From contig CANHQJ010000009.1 in assembly GCA_947462875.1 (NCBI GenBank), forward strand, positions 62,001 to 126,000: a stretch of DNA of 64,000 bases, in the 5' to 3' direction. Position numbers and translations under genes: made by a program. Shown one piece after another: positions 23,594-32,382 of the stretch. The stretch's first letter is position 1. The number at the start of each line of letters is the position of its first letter. A model generated the notes under the pieces. It was not told where the DNA came from, did no database searches, and worked only from the letters and a program-made list of their open reading frames with translations. The DNA is from Verrucomicrobiia bacterium (GTDB taxonomy: Bacteria > Verrucomicrobiota > Verrucomicrobiia > Verrucomicrobiales > Akkermansiaceae).

Positions 23594-24781
23594 TTACTTC
23601 ACCTCCAGCTTGACCCGCAGGAACTCTTCTTTGTTCTTCGGGGCGATGGCTTCCATCGCGCGGGGGCGGTTGGGGTTTTCCGTGGGGATAATCACTTGGT
23701 AGCGCACGCCTTGGGGGACGCGGATGCTCAGAAACTCGTTCATGTCGGCGGTGGCGGAGGGGGTTTTTCCTTTGGCGACGACCACGTCGAATTGACGGAC
23801 TTCCACGTCGAGCGACTCGCGTTTTTTCGTGCCATCGGCCTGGGTGAGGTAGGCATCGATGCGCAGTTCACACTCGCCGGGCTTGATCATGGTCTTGGCG
23901 CCGAGTTCGATGTAGCGCTGGGTCACGTCAACGCTTGGGACGGTGGTGTCGCGCATGTTCCAGACCATGGGGAAGTGCTGTTTGGTTTTTTCCCAAGAGG
24001 TGGCATAGACGCCGTGGGCGACGGAGCCGGGGATGCCGCGCGCGGCATCGGCGATGAGCCAGCCGTGGTCGAGGCCTTTTTTGTCGGGAGTGTATTCGGT
24101 GAAGAGCCAGCGCTTGTGCTCGGGGAGCCAGACTTCGTTCCAGTTGTGGTTGCCCTCCTTGGTGGTCCACATGGCGGTGCCGGCGATGCGGCAGGGGATG
24201 CAGACGGAACGCAGTGCATCGGCGAGCAGAATCGAGAGTCCGGTGCAGGATGCCATTTTCAGCTGCATGGACTCGTAGGGGCCTTGGTTCGGCGCGCGGC
24301 GTTTGGTATTGTATTCCACGCCGACCTCTTGGGCGATCGCGGCATTGATGCGTTCCAGTGCCTGCGAGGCGGTGGTGGCATCGCCGGCGATTTTTTTGAA
24401 GCGTGTGTAAAAATCGGCACGCCAGTTGTCGCGCGTTTCATCGAGCACGGCGTAGGGGAGCACGTCGTTGAGGAAAATTTCCTCGGGGATGTCCTTGCCC
24501 CAGGGCATCTCGCTGCGCGCCTGGTAGGCGAGTTTGACATTTTCTAACAAAAAGTCCGCTTTGAGGGTGGTGGCATCGCGCGGTGGCATGTGGGCGAGCA
24601 GGAATTCCATGCCTTTTTTCTGATCGGCGGGGCACTGGTCCCAGGCTTTTTTCAGTTCCTCACCGTGCTGGCCGGCGCGCTCGAAAAGGGCGCTCAATGC
24701 CTGTGGTGTGGTGGTTTCTGCCGCGAGAAGCGGGGCGGTGATGAGGGAGAGAGAGAGGAGTAAAGTGCGCATGGCCGACAT
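23594..24781 (-). CDS. Exported transglutaminase-like protein
   Basis: 395-residue periplasmic protein with a signal peptide (MSAMRTLLLSLSLITAPLLAAE; ATG at 24772 is an alternative start). The transglutaminase-core fold is visible in the middle: MASCTGLSILLADALRSVCIPCRIAG with the catalytic Cys (about 205), GNHNWNEVWLPEHKRW with His (about 238), and an Asp in the following TEYTPDKKGLDHGW segment. Before it, WGKDIPEEIFLNDVLPYAVLDETRDNWR is typical of bacterial proteins of this group. The C-terminal part (about 300-395) is a beta-rich domain like those following such cores. It may be a protease or crosslinking enzyme; the substrate is unknown. Confidence 0.8.
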   Translation of the reverse strand: MSAMRTLLLSLSLITAPLLAAETTTPQALSALFERAGQHGEELKKAWDQCPADQKKGMEFLLAHMPPRDATTLKADFLLENVKLAYQARSEMPWGKDIPEEIFLNDVLPYAVLDETRDNWRADFYTRFKKIAGDATTASQALERINAAIAQEVGVEYNTKRRAPNQGPYESMQLKMASCTGLSILLADALRSVCIPCRIAGTAMWTTKEGNHNWNEVWLPEHKRWLFTEYTPDKKGLDHGWLIADAARGIPGSVAHGVYATSWEKTKQHFPMVWNMRDTTVPSVDVTQRYIELGAKTMIKPGECELRIDAYLTQADGTKKRESLDVEVRQFDVVVAKGKTPSATADMNEFLSIRVPQGVRYQVIIPTENPNRPRAMEAIAPKNKEEFLRVKLEVK

Positions 24782-24953
24782 TTCCCAAAATCCTTTCCTC
24801 TTGGCGATGACAAAACGCGAGAGCAGGGAAATTTCCCCCTGATCCTGAGGCTGGTATGAAAAACGCGGGCGGGGTTTTGAATGCGCTTGCAATTCTCGTC
24901 TGCTGCGCTTGGATGGGTGCCCGCTGGGTATCCAGTATCAATCGAACTTGCGA

Positions 24954-26312
24954 ATGAGTCAATTTATCGTCAAAGCCATCAACAGCCTGCACGCGGAACT
25001 GAGCGTGCCGGGGGACAAGAGCATGTCGCACCGGGCGGCGATCATCGCCGGTCTGGCGGACGGTGATTCCGTGATCCGGAATTTTCTGCCCAGCGAGGAC
25101 TGCCTGAATACCTTGCATGCGATGGCGGCGGCAGGTGTGGAATATGATGTCCTCGAAGAACTGGAAGGCTATGGCCCCATGGCGCTGTGCATTCACGGGC
25201 GCAAGGGTAAATTGCAAGCTCCGCAGAAACCGATCGACTGTGGCAACTCAGGGACCGGCATGCGTTTGCTCGCGGGCTTGCTCGCGGCACAGCCATTCAC
25301 GAGCGAGCTTTTTGGTGATGAATCGCTGTCGTCGCGGCCGATGGGTCGGGTGATCACGCCGCTGTCCCAGATGGGCGCGGAGATCGAGTCGATGGGGGAA
25401 AAGCCGGGATGCGCGCCGTTGCGGATTCATGGCAAAACGCTTCAGCCCACGACCTACACGATGCCGGTGGCCAGCGCGCAGGTGAAAAGCGCGGTGTTGC
25501 TGGCGGGATTGTTTTGCGAGGGCGTGACCACGGTCGTGCAGCCTGCGGAAACGCGCGACCACACCGAGCGCATGCTCGAGGCCTTTGGCGTGAAGACCGA
25601 GCGCGAAGGGCAGGCGATTCATCTCTCGGGCGGGCAGATTCCCCAAGCGCGCGACTTCCGCGTGCCGGGCGACATTTCGAGTGCCGCGTTCTGGATCGTG
25701 GCGGCGGCGGCGATGCCGGGTTCGCGATTGCTGATTCGCAATGTAGGGCTCAATCCGACGCGCACGGCGGTCATCGATGTCATCCGCCGCATGGGCGCGA
25801 AAATCACCGTCGTTTCCTCCTCATCCCAGGATGGCGAGCCGATGGGCGACCTGGAAATTTGCGGCGCGCCGCTCACGGGTACCGAAATTTTCCCGGCGGA
25901 GGTGCCGAATCTGATCGATGAAATTCCCGTGATTGCCGTGGCCGCGGCGATGGCGCAGGGGAAAACGGTCATTCGCAATGCCAAGGAATTGCGCGTGAAA
26001 GAAACCGACCGCATCACGACCGTGGTGAACAACCTGCGCAGCATGGGCGGCGAGGTGGAAGAGTTCGAGGACGGCATGGTCATCACCGGCGGTCATCCGC
26101 TGCACGGCGCGGTGATGCAAAGCTACGGCGATCACCGCATTGCCATGGCCTTCGCGATCGCAGGCTTGTTTGCCAGTGGCGAAACCGTGATGGAAAACAC
26201 CGCCTGTGTGAACACGTCCTACCCCGGATTCGCCCGCCATCTTGCCGCGGTCATGCAGGAGTCCACCGATCCGCTGGCCTATCAAATGCCTACCCTATCC
26301 CACAGCCACTGA
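24954..26312 (+). CDS. aroA: 3-phosphoshikimate 1-carboxyvinyltransferase (EPSP synthase)
   Basis: Shikimate-pathway enzyme joining PEP and shikimate 3-phosphate, the target of glyphosate. The 452-residue length is normal. Motifs are PGDKSMSHRAAI (substrate phosphate binding), CGNSGTGMRLLAG (PEP site), SRPMGRV, PVASAQVKSAVLLAGL, LNPTRTAVI, DEIPVIAVAAA and KELRVKETDRI. ATG at 24954 (MSQFIVK) gives the standard N-terminus; the in-frame ATG at 24909 lacks conserved residues. Its stop overlaps the cmk start (TGATG), and aroA-cmk-plsC read as one operon. The NSGTG loop keeps the Gly usual for glyphosate-sensitive enzymes, but sensitivity is not predictable from that alone. Confidence 0.95.
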   Translation: MSQFIVKAINSLHAELSVPGDKSMSHRAAIIAGLADGDSVIRNFLPSEDCLNTLHAMAAAGVEYDVLEELEGYGPMALCIHGRKGKLQAPQKPIDCGNSGTGMRLLAGLLAAQPFTSELFGDESLSSRPMGRVITPLSQMGAEIESMGEKPGCAPLRIHGKTLQPTTYTMPVASAQVKSAVLLAGLFCEGVTTVVQPAETRDHTERMLEAFGVKTEREGQAIHLSGGQIPQARDFRVPGDISSAAFWIVAAAAMPGSRLLIRNVGLNPTRTAVIDVIRRMGAKITVVSSSSQDGEPMGDLEICGAPLTGTEIFPAEVPNLIDEIPVIAVAAAMAQGKTVIRNAKELRVKETDRITTVVNNLRSMGGEVEEFEDGMVITGGHPLHGAVMQSYGDHRIAMAFAIAGLFASGETVMENTACVNTSYPGFARHLAAVMQESTDPLAYQMPTLSHSH

Positions 26313-26971
26313 TGCAGACACACTCCCATTTTGCCATTGCCATCGATGGTCCTGCCGCCTCGGGAAAAAGCACCATCGCCAAATGTCTCGCCCGCGAACT
26401 GGGCCTGGTGATGGTGAACTCCGGCGCCATGTATCGCGCGGTGACCTGGAAAATTCTGCAGATGGGCCTTGATCCGCACGATACCGCCGCGATCGTGGCG
26501 GCCTTGCCGACCCTGCCGCTGACTTGTGGAGTAAATGGGCGCTATTCCACGGTGGCGATGGATGGCAAGGTCCTGGATGAGGAGCTGCGGGAAACGTCTG
26601 TCAATCAGGCGGTATCGATCGTAGCCGCGATCCCCGCCGTGCGGGAGAAGCTGGTGCAATTGCAACGCGACTATCTGCAACACACCAGCGTGGTGATGGA
26701 GGGGCGTGACATCGGATCCATCGTTTTTCCCGACACACCGTATAAAATTTACGTGGATGCCTCCGAGGAAGTGCGCGCCGCGCGCCGATCGGCGGAGGGC
26801 GTCACCGATAGCGTGGCCGCGCGCGACAAGGCCGATAGCAATCGCAACAACTCGCCGCTGATGGTGGCGGACGGGGCGGTGGTGCTGGACAATTCCGATC
26901 ACACGGTGGCTTCCGCAGTGGCGGCGGCGCTGGACATTTTGCGTGGCCAGGGCTTGGAAGTGCGCGACTAA
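26312..26971 (+). CDS. cmk: Cytidylate kinase
   Basis: Phosphorylates CMP and dCMP with ATP. The 219-residue protein has the P-loop GPAASGKST (about 9-17), NSGAMYRAVTW for nucleotide binding, VVMEGRDIGSIVFPD, and the arginine-rich lid segment RAARRSAEGVT followed by RDKADSNRNNSPL. It starts inside the aroA stop codon (TGATG), which implies re-initiation by the same ribosomes. The aroA-cmk pairing is common in bacteria; plsC follows after 17 nt. Confidence 0.95.
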   Translation: MQTHSHFAIAIDGPAASGKSTIAKCLARELGLVMVNSGAMYRAVTWKILQMGLDPHDTAAIVAALPTLPLTCGVNGRYSTVAMDGKVLDEELRETSVNQAVSIVAAIPAVREKLVQLQRDYLQHTSVVMEGRDIGSIVFPDTPYKIYVDASEEVRAARRSAEGVTDSVAARDKADSNRNNSPLMVADGAVVLDNSDHTVASAVAAALDILRGQGLEVRD

Positions 26972-26988
26972 CATTTTTTTCTACCGAT

Positions 26989-27588
26989 ATGATGCGATGG
27001 ATTTACTGGTTGGGATGGATGAGCTTCGGCGCTGCCTACCGCACGCTGTTTGGCCTGCGCATCGAGGGGCGCGAGAATCTGATCACCGAGGGCCCTGTGC
27101 TTGTGGCCGCGAATCACCAGAGTTTCCTCGATCCGCCACTGGTCGGGAACCTCTACCATGAGGAAATGTATTTTCTCGCTCGCAAGACCTTGTTTGTCGG
27201 CCTGGGCAAGTGGCTTTACAAACAATGGAATGCCATTCCCGTCGATCAGGATCGCCCTGACATGGCGAGCCTCAAGACCATGGTGAAGCTGCTGCATCAG
27301 GGCGAAAAAGTGCTGGTGTTCCCCGAGGGCGAACGCAGTGAGTCGGGTGCGCTGGGCACGGCACAGCCGGGCATTGGCCTGATCGTCGCCAAGGCGGGCG
27401 TGAAGGTCCAGCCCGTGCGCATACGCGGTGCCATCGATGCCCTGCCGCGCGGCTCCTCCCGCATCAAGTTCGCCCGCATCACCATGACCGTGGGACCGGC
27501 GATCGACTTCTCCGGTGAGGACTACAAAGGCAAAGACGGCTACCAAAAAATCGCCGACCGCATCATGGCGGAAATCGCGGCGTTGTAG
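26989..27588 (+). CDS. plsC: 1-acyl-sn-glycerol-3-phosphate acyltransferase
   Basis: Membrane-associated acyltransferase that makes phosphatidic acid, the precursor of glycerophospholipids. The 199-residue protein has the catalytic NHQSFLD (HX4D, about 43-48) and the glycerol-phosphate-binding FPEGERSESG (about 108-117). It also has VVAANHQS-type context upstream and one hydrophobic N-terminal segment for membrane contact. It is the last gene of the aroA-cmk-plsC unit. A GC-rich hairpin follows at 27609-27641, but it lacks a T run. Confidence 0.92.
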   Translation: MMRWIYWLGWMSFGAAYRTLFGLRIEGRENLITEGPVLVAANHQSFLDPPLVGNLYHEEMYFLARKTLFVGLGKWLYKQWNAIPVDQDRPDMASLKTMVKLLHQGEKVLVFPEGERSESGALGTAQPGIGLIVAKAGVKVQPVRIRGAIDALPRGSSRIKFARITMTVGPAIDFSGEDYKGKDGYQKIADRIMAEIAAL

Positions 27589-27733
27589 CCTCAGTTCAAG
27601 CGATGGCGCCCGCAATAATGGGGATCAGCGTTCATTGCGGGGTTGACCTTGGATGAAGGTGGACCATAAAATGGGAGCGACTAGTGGGGGTGTTCACCCG
27701 TGTAATGTTCTGCTGTCGCAAGATGGTGCTTGG

Positions 27734-28649
27734 CTAATTTTCATCCATTTTCCACTGATTATCTTCAAGCCGAAAGGAGACTCTGCCCGGCATCCTACCA
27801 TGCTGATCCGAGACAGTAAAATTCACCTCTGTTGTGGCACCTCCGTCCGGCGTTCGATTGATCGGGCCCGAGCCATCTATGGATTCCACTCTGTAAGCGG
27901 CCCATACCCCCGCCCACCACTCCAATGAATGCATTTTTTCTTTTGATGACTTCCAGTTGATGTCTGGTGACCAATTTCCGTAGCCCGTCCAAATCTTCAG
28001 CCCGGCACGCAGCAAAAAATAAAGAGGCGGCTTTTTGTGGTCCCTCGGGATCTGCTTCATTCACCGTTGCGGCCGCGGGAGCTGATGTGATGTCTTTTTT
28101 GTGGTCGTTATCGTTAAGGGGCATGATAGACGCTGCTCCGCCCCCGGCTTCAAAGAAGGCCGGCGTTTTGCGCAACGCGATACCTACGGCTTTTGAATAT
28201 TGGAAACCCTTTAATTTCCATGGATCTGCAAGGTGATTGACGCTTTGCCTCACCCCGAAGGCGCTAAGATAGCCGTCCTTGTTGCGGTCAACCAGGAAGT
28301 AAATCTGATCGCCCCAAGGTGTAAAGAGTTTCCCTTCGTAAAATCCCAAGGAATAGGCAGTTCCATTTTCCCTGACTCGCACAGTGACTGGACTTATGGC
28401 GGCAAGGTAGTCCACAAACCCTTCTACATTGGCCACCTCATCCTCACCTGCGAATTTCACTCTATCCGGGTATTGCCCAGTATAGGCAAATAATAGGTAA
28501 TTCAGCTTTCCGCAACCCAAGCCAGATGGGGACCACAACCAGCGGAGTTCCTGATAAAGATCTTTTCGCGGCTCGACAGATTTTGGAGGCAAATTTTGAG
28601 CCGAGGAATACATCAGCGATCCTAGAAGGAGGAGTAGAGCATATTTCAT
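27734..28649 (-). pseudogene. Exported protein with a pseudopilin C-terminal-like segment, probably frameshifted
   Basis: Signal peptide (MKYALLLLLGSLMYSSAQ) and about 235 residues in one frame, then a likely frameshift near 27930-27960. The first frame runs on to 27795 as unconvincing sequence. The +1 frame gives a better end (MHSLEWWAGVWAAYRVESIDGS to VSFRLEDNQWKMDEN, stop at 27734). A run of six T at 27934-27939 is a natural slip or mutation site. The middle part (GKLFTPWGDQIYFLVDRNKDGYLS) resembles the calcium-loop region of type II pseudopilins, without the N-terminal pilin helix. The last part resembles small DUF4878-like stress domains. It has no clear partner genes. A sequencing error is possible. 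Confidence 0.55.
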
Positions 28650-28931
28650 GTCGTCGAACTAATAGGCCAGCCACGGCGGGAATGGAAGCCAGAAATTGAT
28701 CAGATTGCTTGCCCGCAATTGCATGATCCGGTTTGTTAGGACGGGGAGGCAACGATGGGTGGTTCGAAATATTAGAGGATCCTTGTCATGTCTTCACATG
28801 CAAGTGCCTTAATCCTTAAAGGCATGGGACTGGGAGCGGGGAATTTGGTTGCTGATAGACACACGTTGACAGGAATCGCTGCGACCACTTGCCGCAGTAT
28901 CGCCGCGGGAAGGCGTCTTGGCAGGATGGCG

Positions 28932-29549
28932 TCACACTCCCTTCACGCAGCGCAGCGATTGCAGGACCTTGCCTTGGCTTTCCCAGAGGAGTTGAAAGTC
29001 GGTTTTCGGATAGAAAAAGTCGCCCTCCGCCCACGGGAGAATCGTGAATTTCCCGAATTCCCGCACCTCGCGGCAGACCCATTCGTAGTATTCCTCATGG
29101 TCGGTCTTGAATAAAAATTCGCCGCCGGGCTTGAGAGCTTCCCACAGCGACTGCAAAAAATCCTGTTGCACGAGCCGCCGCGGGTGATGCTTGCCCTTCG
29201 GCCACGGATCGGGGCAAAGCAGGTGGAGGCGATCGATGGCATTTTTTTCCAACAACCACTCGATGGTGTATTTGCTCTCCAGCCGCAGGACCTTGGCATT
29301 GGTGAGACCGGCGCGGGTGATATCGCGTGCGACCTTGCGCACACGACCGAGCAGGCGCTCGACCCCGAGAAAATTCCGCTCCGGAAACTGCCGTGCCATC
29401 GCCAGCAAAAAAGCGCCATCGCCACAGCCGAGATCCACCTCAAAGGGGGCGTCACCGGGGAAGATCGCCTGCGGAGAAATGCGGGCAAAATAGTCTTCCG
29501 GAACAAAAAGTCCCGCCTCGATGTCCTTGAGTTTCACGCCTTTCGCCAT
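28932..29549 (-). CDS. trmB: tRNA (guanine-N7-)-methyltransferase
   Basis: SAM-dependent enzyme that forms m7G46 in tRNA variable loops. The 205-residue protein shows the SAM-binding motif FEVDLGCGDGAFLLAMA (about 37-53), NFLGVERLLGRVRKVARDI, and the family signature CPDPWPKGKHHPRRLVQ (about 112-128) with the catalytic Asp. The C-terminal FKTDHEEYYEW also fits. The length is typical. It is a single gene between a secreted-protein remnant and the nucleotidyltransferase pair, with no sign of an operon. Confidence 0.95.
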   Translation of the reverse strand: MAKGVKLKDIEAGLFVPEDYFARISPQAIFPGDAPFEVDLGCGDGAFLLAMARQFPERNFLGVERLLGRVRKVARDITRAGLTNAKVLRLESKYTIEWLLEKNAIDRLHLLCPDPWPKGKHHPRRLVQQDFLQSLWEALKPGGEFLFKTDHEEYYEWVCREVREFGKFTILPWAEGDFFYPKTDFQLLWESQGKVLQSLRCVKGV

Positions 29550-29585
29550 GTGTCAGAGAGCTTTTTTCCGAAAATGATCCGGGTG

Positions 29586-30164
29586 TCAATGGCCTTCGCT
29601 GGATTTCGAGGCCTGTACAGCTTTCTCGATTTGTTTCCAACCGCGAAGTCGATACTTACGGCAAAGTTTGCCAATAGCTTCCAAGTCGCTGTCCGGATTT
29701 CTTTTTAGCAATTCCATGATGTCGGTCATCGATTTCCATCCGCCAGCATACATTTTGAGCACCACCAGATAGGGAATCGGTGCCACCCGCAGCGCTGTGT
29801 CTCTGCCATCGGATTTAGGGATCGATGCGAGGGCGTCTTCGATGACGGCGGGAAAACGTTCGCCAAAATTAATGATTTGCACTGTGCCGTGCGAGCAAGT
29901 GATATTGATGACTCCTCCAAGTGGATCATCCAAATCAGGCGCGTGGTACAATACCGAGTAGCCGTTTTCCTCCAAAAGATCGGCCAGCCGCTTCATTCCA
30001 GAAATGCTGCTCACGATCGCGAGATCCACATCTTCCGTGAAACGAATATACCGATGAGCAGCCATGGCAATGGCTCCGATGACCAATACTTCGATTCCTT
30101 CATTTTCGATGAGAACAGCAATCTTACAGGCTTCGTCGAAACAGGCTTGTAAGTCATCCCTCAT
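29586..30164 (-). CDS. Nucleotidyltransferase-fold protein (AbiEii/DUF6036-like)
   Basis: 192-residue protein with the core of a minimal nucleotidyltransferase. VLVIGAIAMAAHRYIRFTEDVDLAI (about 25-49) contains the G-(G/A)-x-A-x-x-x-H-R-x-x-R-x-T-x-D-x-D pattern, with paired Asp for metal binding. A third acidic site lies in the INITCSHGTVQIINFG region. The C-terminal half (VAPIPYLVVLKMYAGGWKSMTDIMELLK) matches the 'L-x-x-x-K-x-x-A-G-R-x-K-D-x-x-D' part of AbiEii-like toxins, with Arg replaced by Trp and the final Asp kept. It could be a toxin, a small NTase regulator or an inactive form. It overlaps the small upstream gene by 11 nt. Confidence 0.75.
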   Translation of the reverse strand: MRDDLQACFDEACKIAVLIENEGIEVLVIGAIAMAAHRYIRFTEDVDLAIVSSISGMKRLADLLEENGYSVLYHAPDLDDPLGGVINITCSHGTVQIINFGERFPAVIEDALASIPKSDGRDTALRVAPIPYLVVLKMYAGGWKSMTDIMELLKRNPDSDLEAIGKLCRKYRLRGWKQIEKAVQASKSSEGH

Positions 30165-30348
30165 GTTTTTGAATTTTTAATCGCGATTCTTTCTGCGTTA
30201 CCTGATATTGTCCCAGAAGCAATGCTTGGCGCATGCGCTCTTCGATGGTCATTTGATCAATCCGCTCGATTTCCGCCTTCAGCGCTGCGTCAGCACAAGC
30301 GCTGCGGCGTTGGCGGGGAAAAGAGGGGATGCGCTGTGATTTGTGCAT
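30154..30348 (-). CDS. Small basic helical protein coupled to the nucleotidyltransferase gene
   Basis: 64-residue protein (start ATG at 30348) rich in Arg, Lys, Gln and Glu. The middle (DAALKAEIERIDQMTIEERMRQALLLGQ, about 20-47) is one long predicted helix, and the flanks are basic. The phrase 'MTIEERMRQAL' recalls short partner proteins found before many nucleotidyltransferases. The 11-nt overlap with the downstream gene indicates co-translation, as in toxin-antitoxin-like pairs. The function is inferred from position only. A longer upstream frame has no family-like content. Confidence 0.6.
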   Translation of the reverse strand: MHKSQRIPSFPRQRRSACADAALKAEIERIDQMTIEERMRQALLLGQYQVTQKESRLKIQKHEG

Positions 30349-30513
30349 GGTGATTACGCCAATAGAGCACCAAAAATTTTCCCTCTCGTCAAGAATTGGT
30401 TCTGAATCGAGCGTCTTCGCTGCCACCCACATTGATGACTTGACCAAGGCCGGAAAATTTCGCAATTTCTCCGCAGCAAACCTGCTACTTTCTCACCATC
30501 AACCTATACCACC

Positions 30514-30975
30514 GTGGAACTCGATCAAATTCGCAAAATCGTCGAACTCATGCAGGAGCATGAACTTTCTTATTTTGACATGACTACTGCCGATGGCGTG
30601 CACCTGCGCTTGAAAAAAGGCGCGGATCTGGAGGCGCTGCGCGGTGCTTTGTCGGCGGCTTCGTTCGCGCCTGCCGCCGCTCCCGTGGCGGCCGCGCCTG
30701 CCGCTGGTTCCGCTCCTGCTCCGGCTGCTGCCGCTCCCGCTGGCTCCGAGATCACCTCGCCGATGGTGGGCACTTTCTACCGCAAGGCCTCACCCGACGC
30801 GCCGGAATTCGTCAAGGTAGGCGATACCGTGAGCGTGGGCCAGACGCTCTGCATCATCGAGGCGATGAAAGTGATGAATGAGATCAAGGCGGAGAAGTCC
30901 GGCACGATCACCGCCGTCGTCGCCGAGGATGCCACTCCTGTGCAATACGGCGATGTTCTGTTCCGCATTGCCTAA
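30514..30975 (+). CDS. accB: Biotin carboxyl carrier protein of acetyl-CoA carboxylase
   Basis: Carries biotin between biotin carboxylase and carboxyltransferase in the first step of fatty-acid synthesis. The 153-residue protein has an N-terminal domain (MELDQIRKIVELMQEHELSYFDM), an Ala/Pro-rich linker (about 53-83), and a C-terminal biotinyl domain with IIEAMKVMNE, whose Lys is biotinylated. The GTG at 30514 gives the usual N-terminus. It lies 18 nt before accC, the standard accBC operon. accA and accD are not in the window. Confidence 0.96.
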   Translation: MELDQIRKIVELMQEHELSYFDMTTADGVHLRLKKGADLEALRGALSAASFAPAAAPVAAAPAAGSAPAPAAAAPAGSEITSPMVGTFYRKASPDAPEFVKVGDTVSVGQTLCIIEAMKVMNEIKAEKSGTITAVVAEDATPVQYGDVLFRIA

Positions 30976-30993
30976 CACCATTTTCCCACCCTC

Positions 30994-32349
30994 ATGTTCA
31001 AACGTGTTCTAGTCGCTAATCGCGGTGAAATCGCCCTTCGCATCATCCGCGCCTGTCGCGAGCTCGGCGTCGAATCGGTGGCCGTCTATTCGGAGGCTGA
31101 TGTGGATTCCATGCACGTGCAGCTGGCGGATCACGCGGTCTGCATCGGCAAAGGCCCGTCCAAAGACAGCTACCTGAAGCCGGACCGCATCATCGCCGCC
31201 TGTGAGATCACCAACGCGGAGGCGATCCATCCGGGTTACGGCTTCCTCTCGGAAAACGCCCGTTTTGCGGAAATCTGCACCTCGTCCGGCATCAAGTTCA
31301 TCGGCCCCTCGGCGAAAGTCATTTCCATGATGGGCGACAAGGCCACCGCGCGTGCGAATGCCGTTGCCAACGGTGTGCCCATCACGCCGGGCTCCGAGAT
31401 TATCATCGATGCCGATGAAGCCTTCGCGAAGGCCAAAGAGATCGGTTTCCCCGTGATGATCAAGGCCACGGCCGGTGGCGGTGGACGCGGCATGCGCCCT
31501 TGTTTCAAGGAGGAGGAGTTTCACTCCTTGTTCGTGGCCGCCTCGAATGAAGCGATGGCTTGTTTCGGCAATGGCGAATGCTACCTGGAAAAGCTGGTGC
31601 TCAATCCGCATCACATCGAGTTCCAGATCATCGCCGATACCCATGGCAACTTCGTGCATCTCGGCGAGCGCGATTGCTCCATGCAGCGCCGTAACCAGAA
31701 GATCATCGAGGAATGCCCGTCGCCATTGATCGATGCCGACATGCGCAAGCGCATGGGCGATGCCTCGGTGAAGCTGATCAAAGCGATCGGCTACGAGAAT
31801 GCGGGCACCATCGAGTATCTCGTCGATGAGAGCGGCAAAAATTTCTACTTCATGGAGATGAACACCCGCATTCAGGTGGAGCATCCCGTGACGGAGGAAG
31901 TGATGGGCTGCGAGCTGATCAAGGAGCAGATCCGCATCGCCGCAGGCATGCCTCTTTCCGAGCACGTGCTGAATGCCACGCCGCGCGGGCATTCGATCGA
32001 GTGCCGCATCAATGCGGAGGATCCGTACAACAATTTCACACCCAGTCCCGGCAAGATCGACCTTTGGTATGCTCCGGGCGGCAAGGGCGTGCGGGTGGAC
32101 ACCCACGTGTATTCCGGCTACAGCGTGCCTCCGTACTATGATTCGATGATTGCCAAACTCATCGTCACGGCGGCCACTCGCGAGATCGCGATCGCCCGGA
32201 TGAAGCGTGCTTTGTCCGAGTTCATGATCCGCGGCATCAAGACGACGATTCCTTTCCAACAGGAAATTCTCGATCACCCCGATTTCATCAGTGGCAACTA
32301 TGACATCGGCTGGGTGGGCCGCTATCTTGAGGAGAAAAAGCTGAGCTGA
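30994..32349 (+). CDS. accC: Biotin carboxylase subunit of acetyl-CoA carboxylase
   Basis: ATP-grasp enzyme that carboxylates biotin on AccB using bicarbonate. The 451-residue length matches E. coli AccC (449). Visible features are KRVLVANRGEIALRIIRA, HPGYGFLSENA, the glycine-rich ATP lid KATAGGGGRGM, ERDCSMQRRNQKIIEE with catalytic residues, and YFMEMNTRIQVEHPVTE. It is translated with accB and followed by the convergent bioD gene, so biotin-dependent and biotin-making genes sit side by side. Confidence 0.97.
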   Translation: MFKRVLVANRGEIALRIIRACRELGVESVAVYSEADVDSMHVQLADHAVCIGKGPSKDSYLKPDRIIAACEITNAEAIHPGYGFLSENARFAEICTSSGIKFIGPSAKVISMMGDKATARANAVANGVPITPGSEIIIDADEAFAKAKEIGFPVMIKATAGGGGRGMRPCFKEEEFHSLFVAASNEAMACFGNGECYLEKLVLNPHHIEFQIIADTHGNFVHLGERDCSMQRRNQKIIEECPSPLIDADMRKRMGDASVKLIKAIGYENAGTIEYLVDESGKNFYFMEMNTRIQVEHPVTEEVMGCELIKEQIRIAAGMPLSEHVLNATPRGHSIECRINAEDPYNNFTPSPGKIDLWYAPGGKGVRVDTHVYSGYSVPPYYDSMIAKLIVTAATREIAIARMKRALSEFMIRGIKTTIPFQQEILDHPDFISGNYDIGWVGRYLEEKKLS

Positions 32350-32382
32350 CAGAACATGTGCGGGCCGGCTCGCTCCGTGATC

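Noticed and set aside
27609-27641. Hairpin CCCGCAAT/ATTGCGGG after plsC as a terminator
   Set aside because: The loop is 17 nt and no T-run follows, so termination is doubtful.
27934-27939. Programmed -1 frameshift at the A-run of the exported-protein gene
   Set aside because: The run does form a slippery heptamer in the first frame, but the credible C-terminus needs a +1 shift, so a mutation or sequencing error is more likely.
31009-32277. 422-codon frame opposite accC
   Set aside because: Antisense shadow of a firmly identified gene; no motif.
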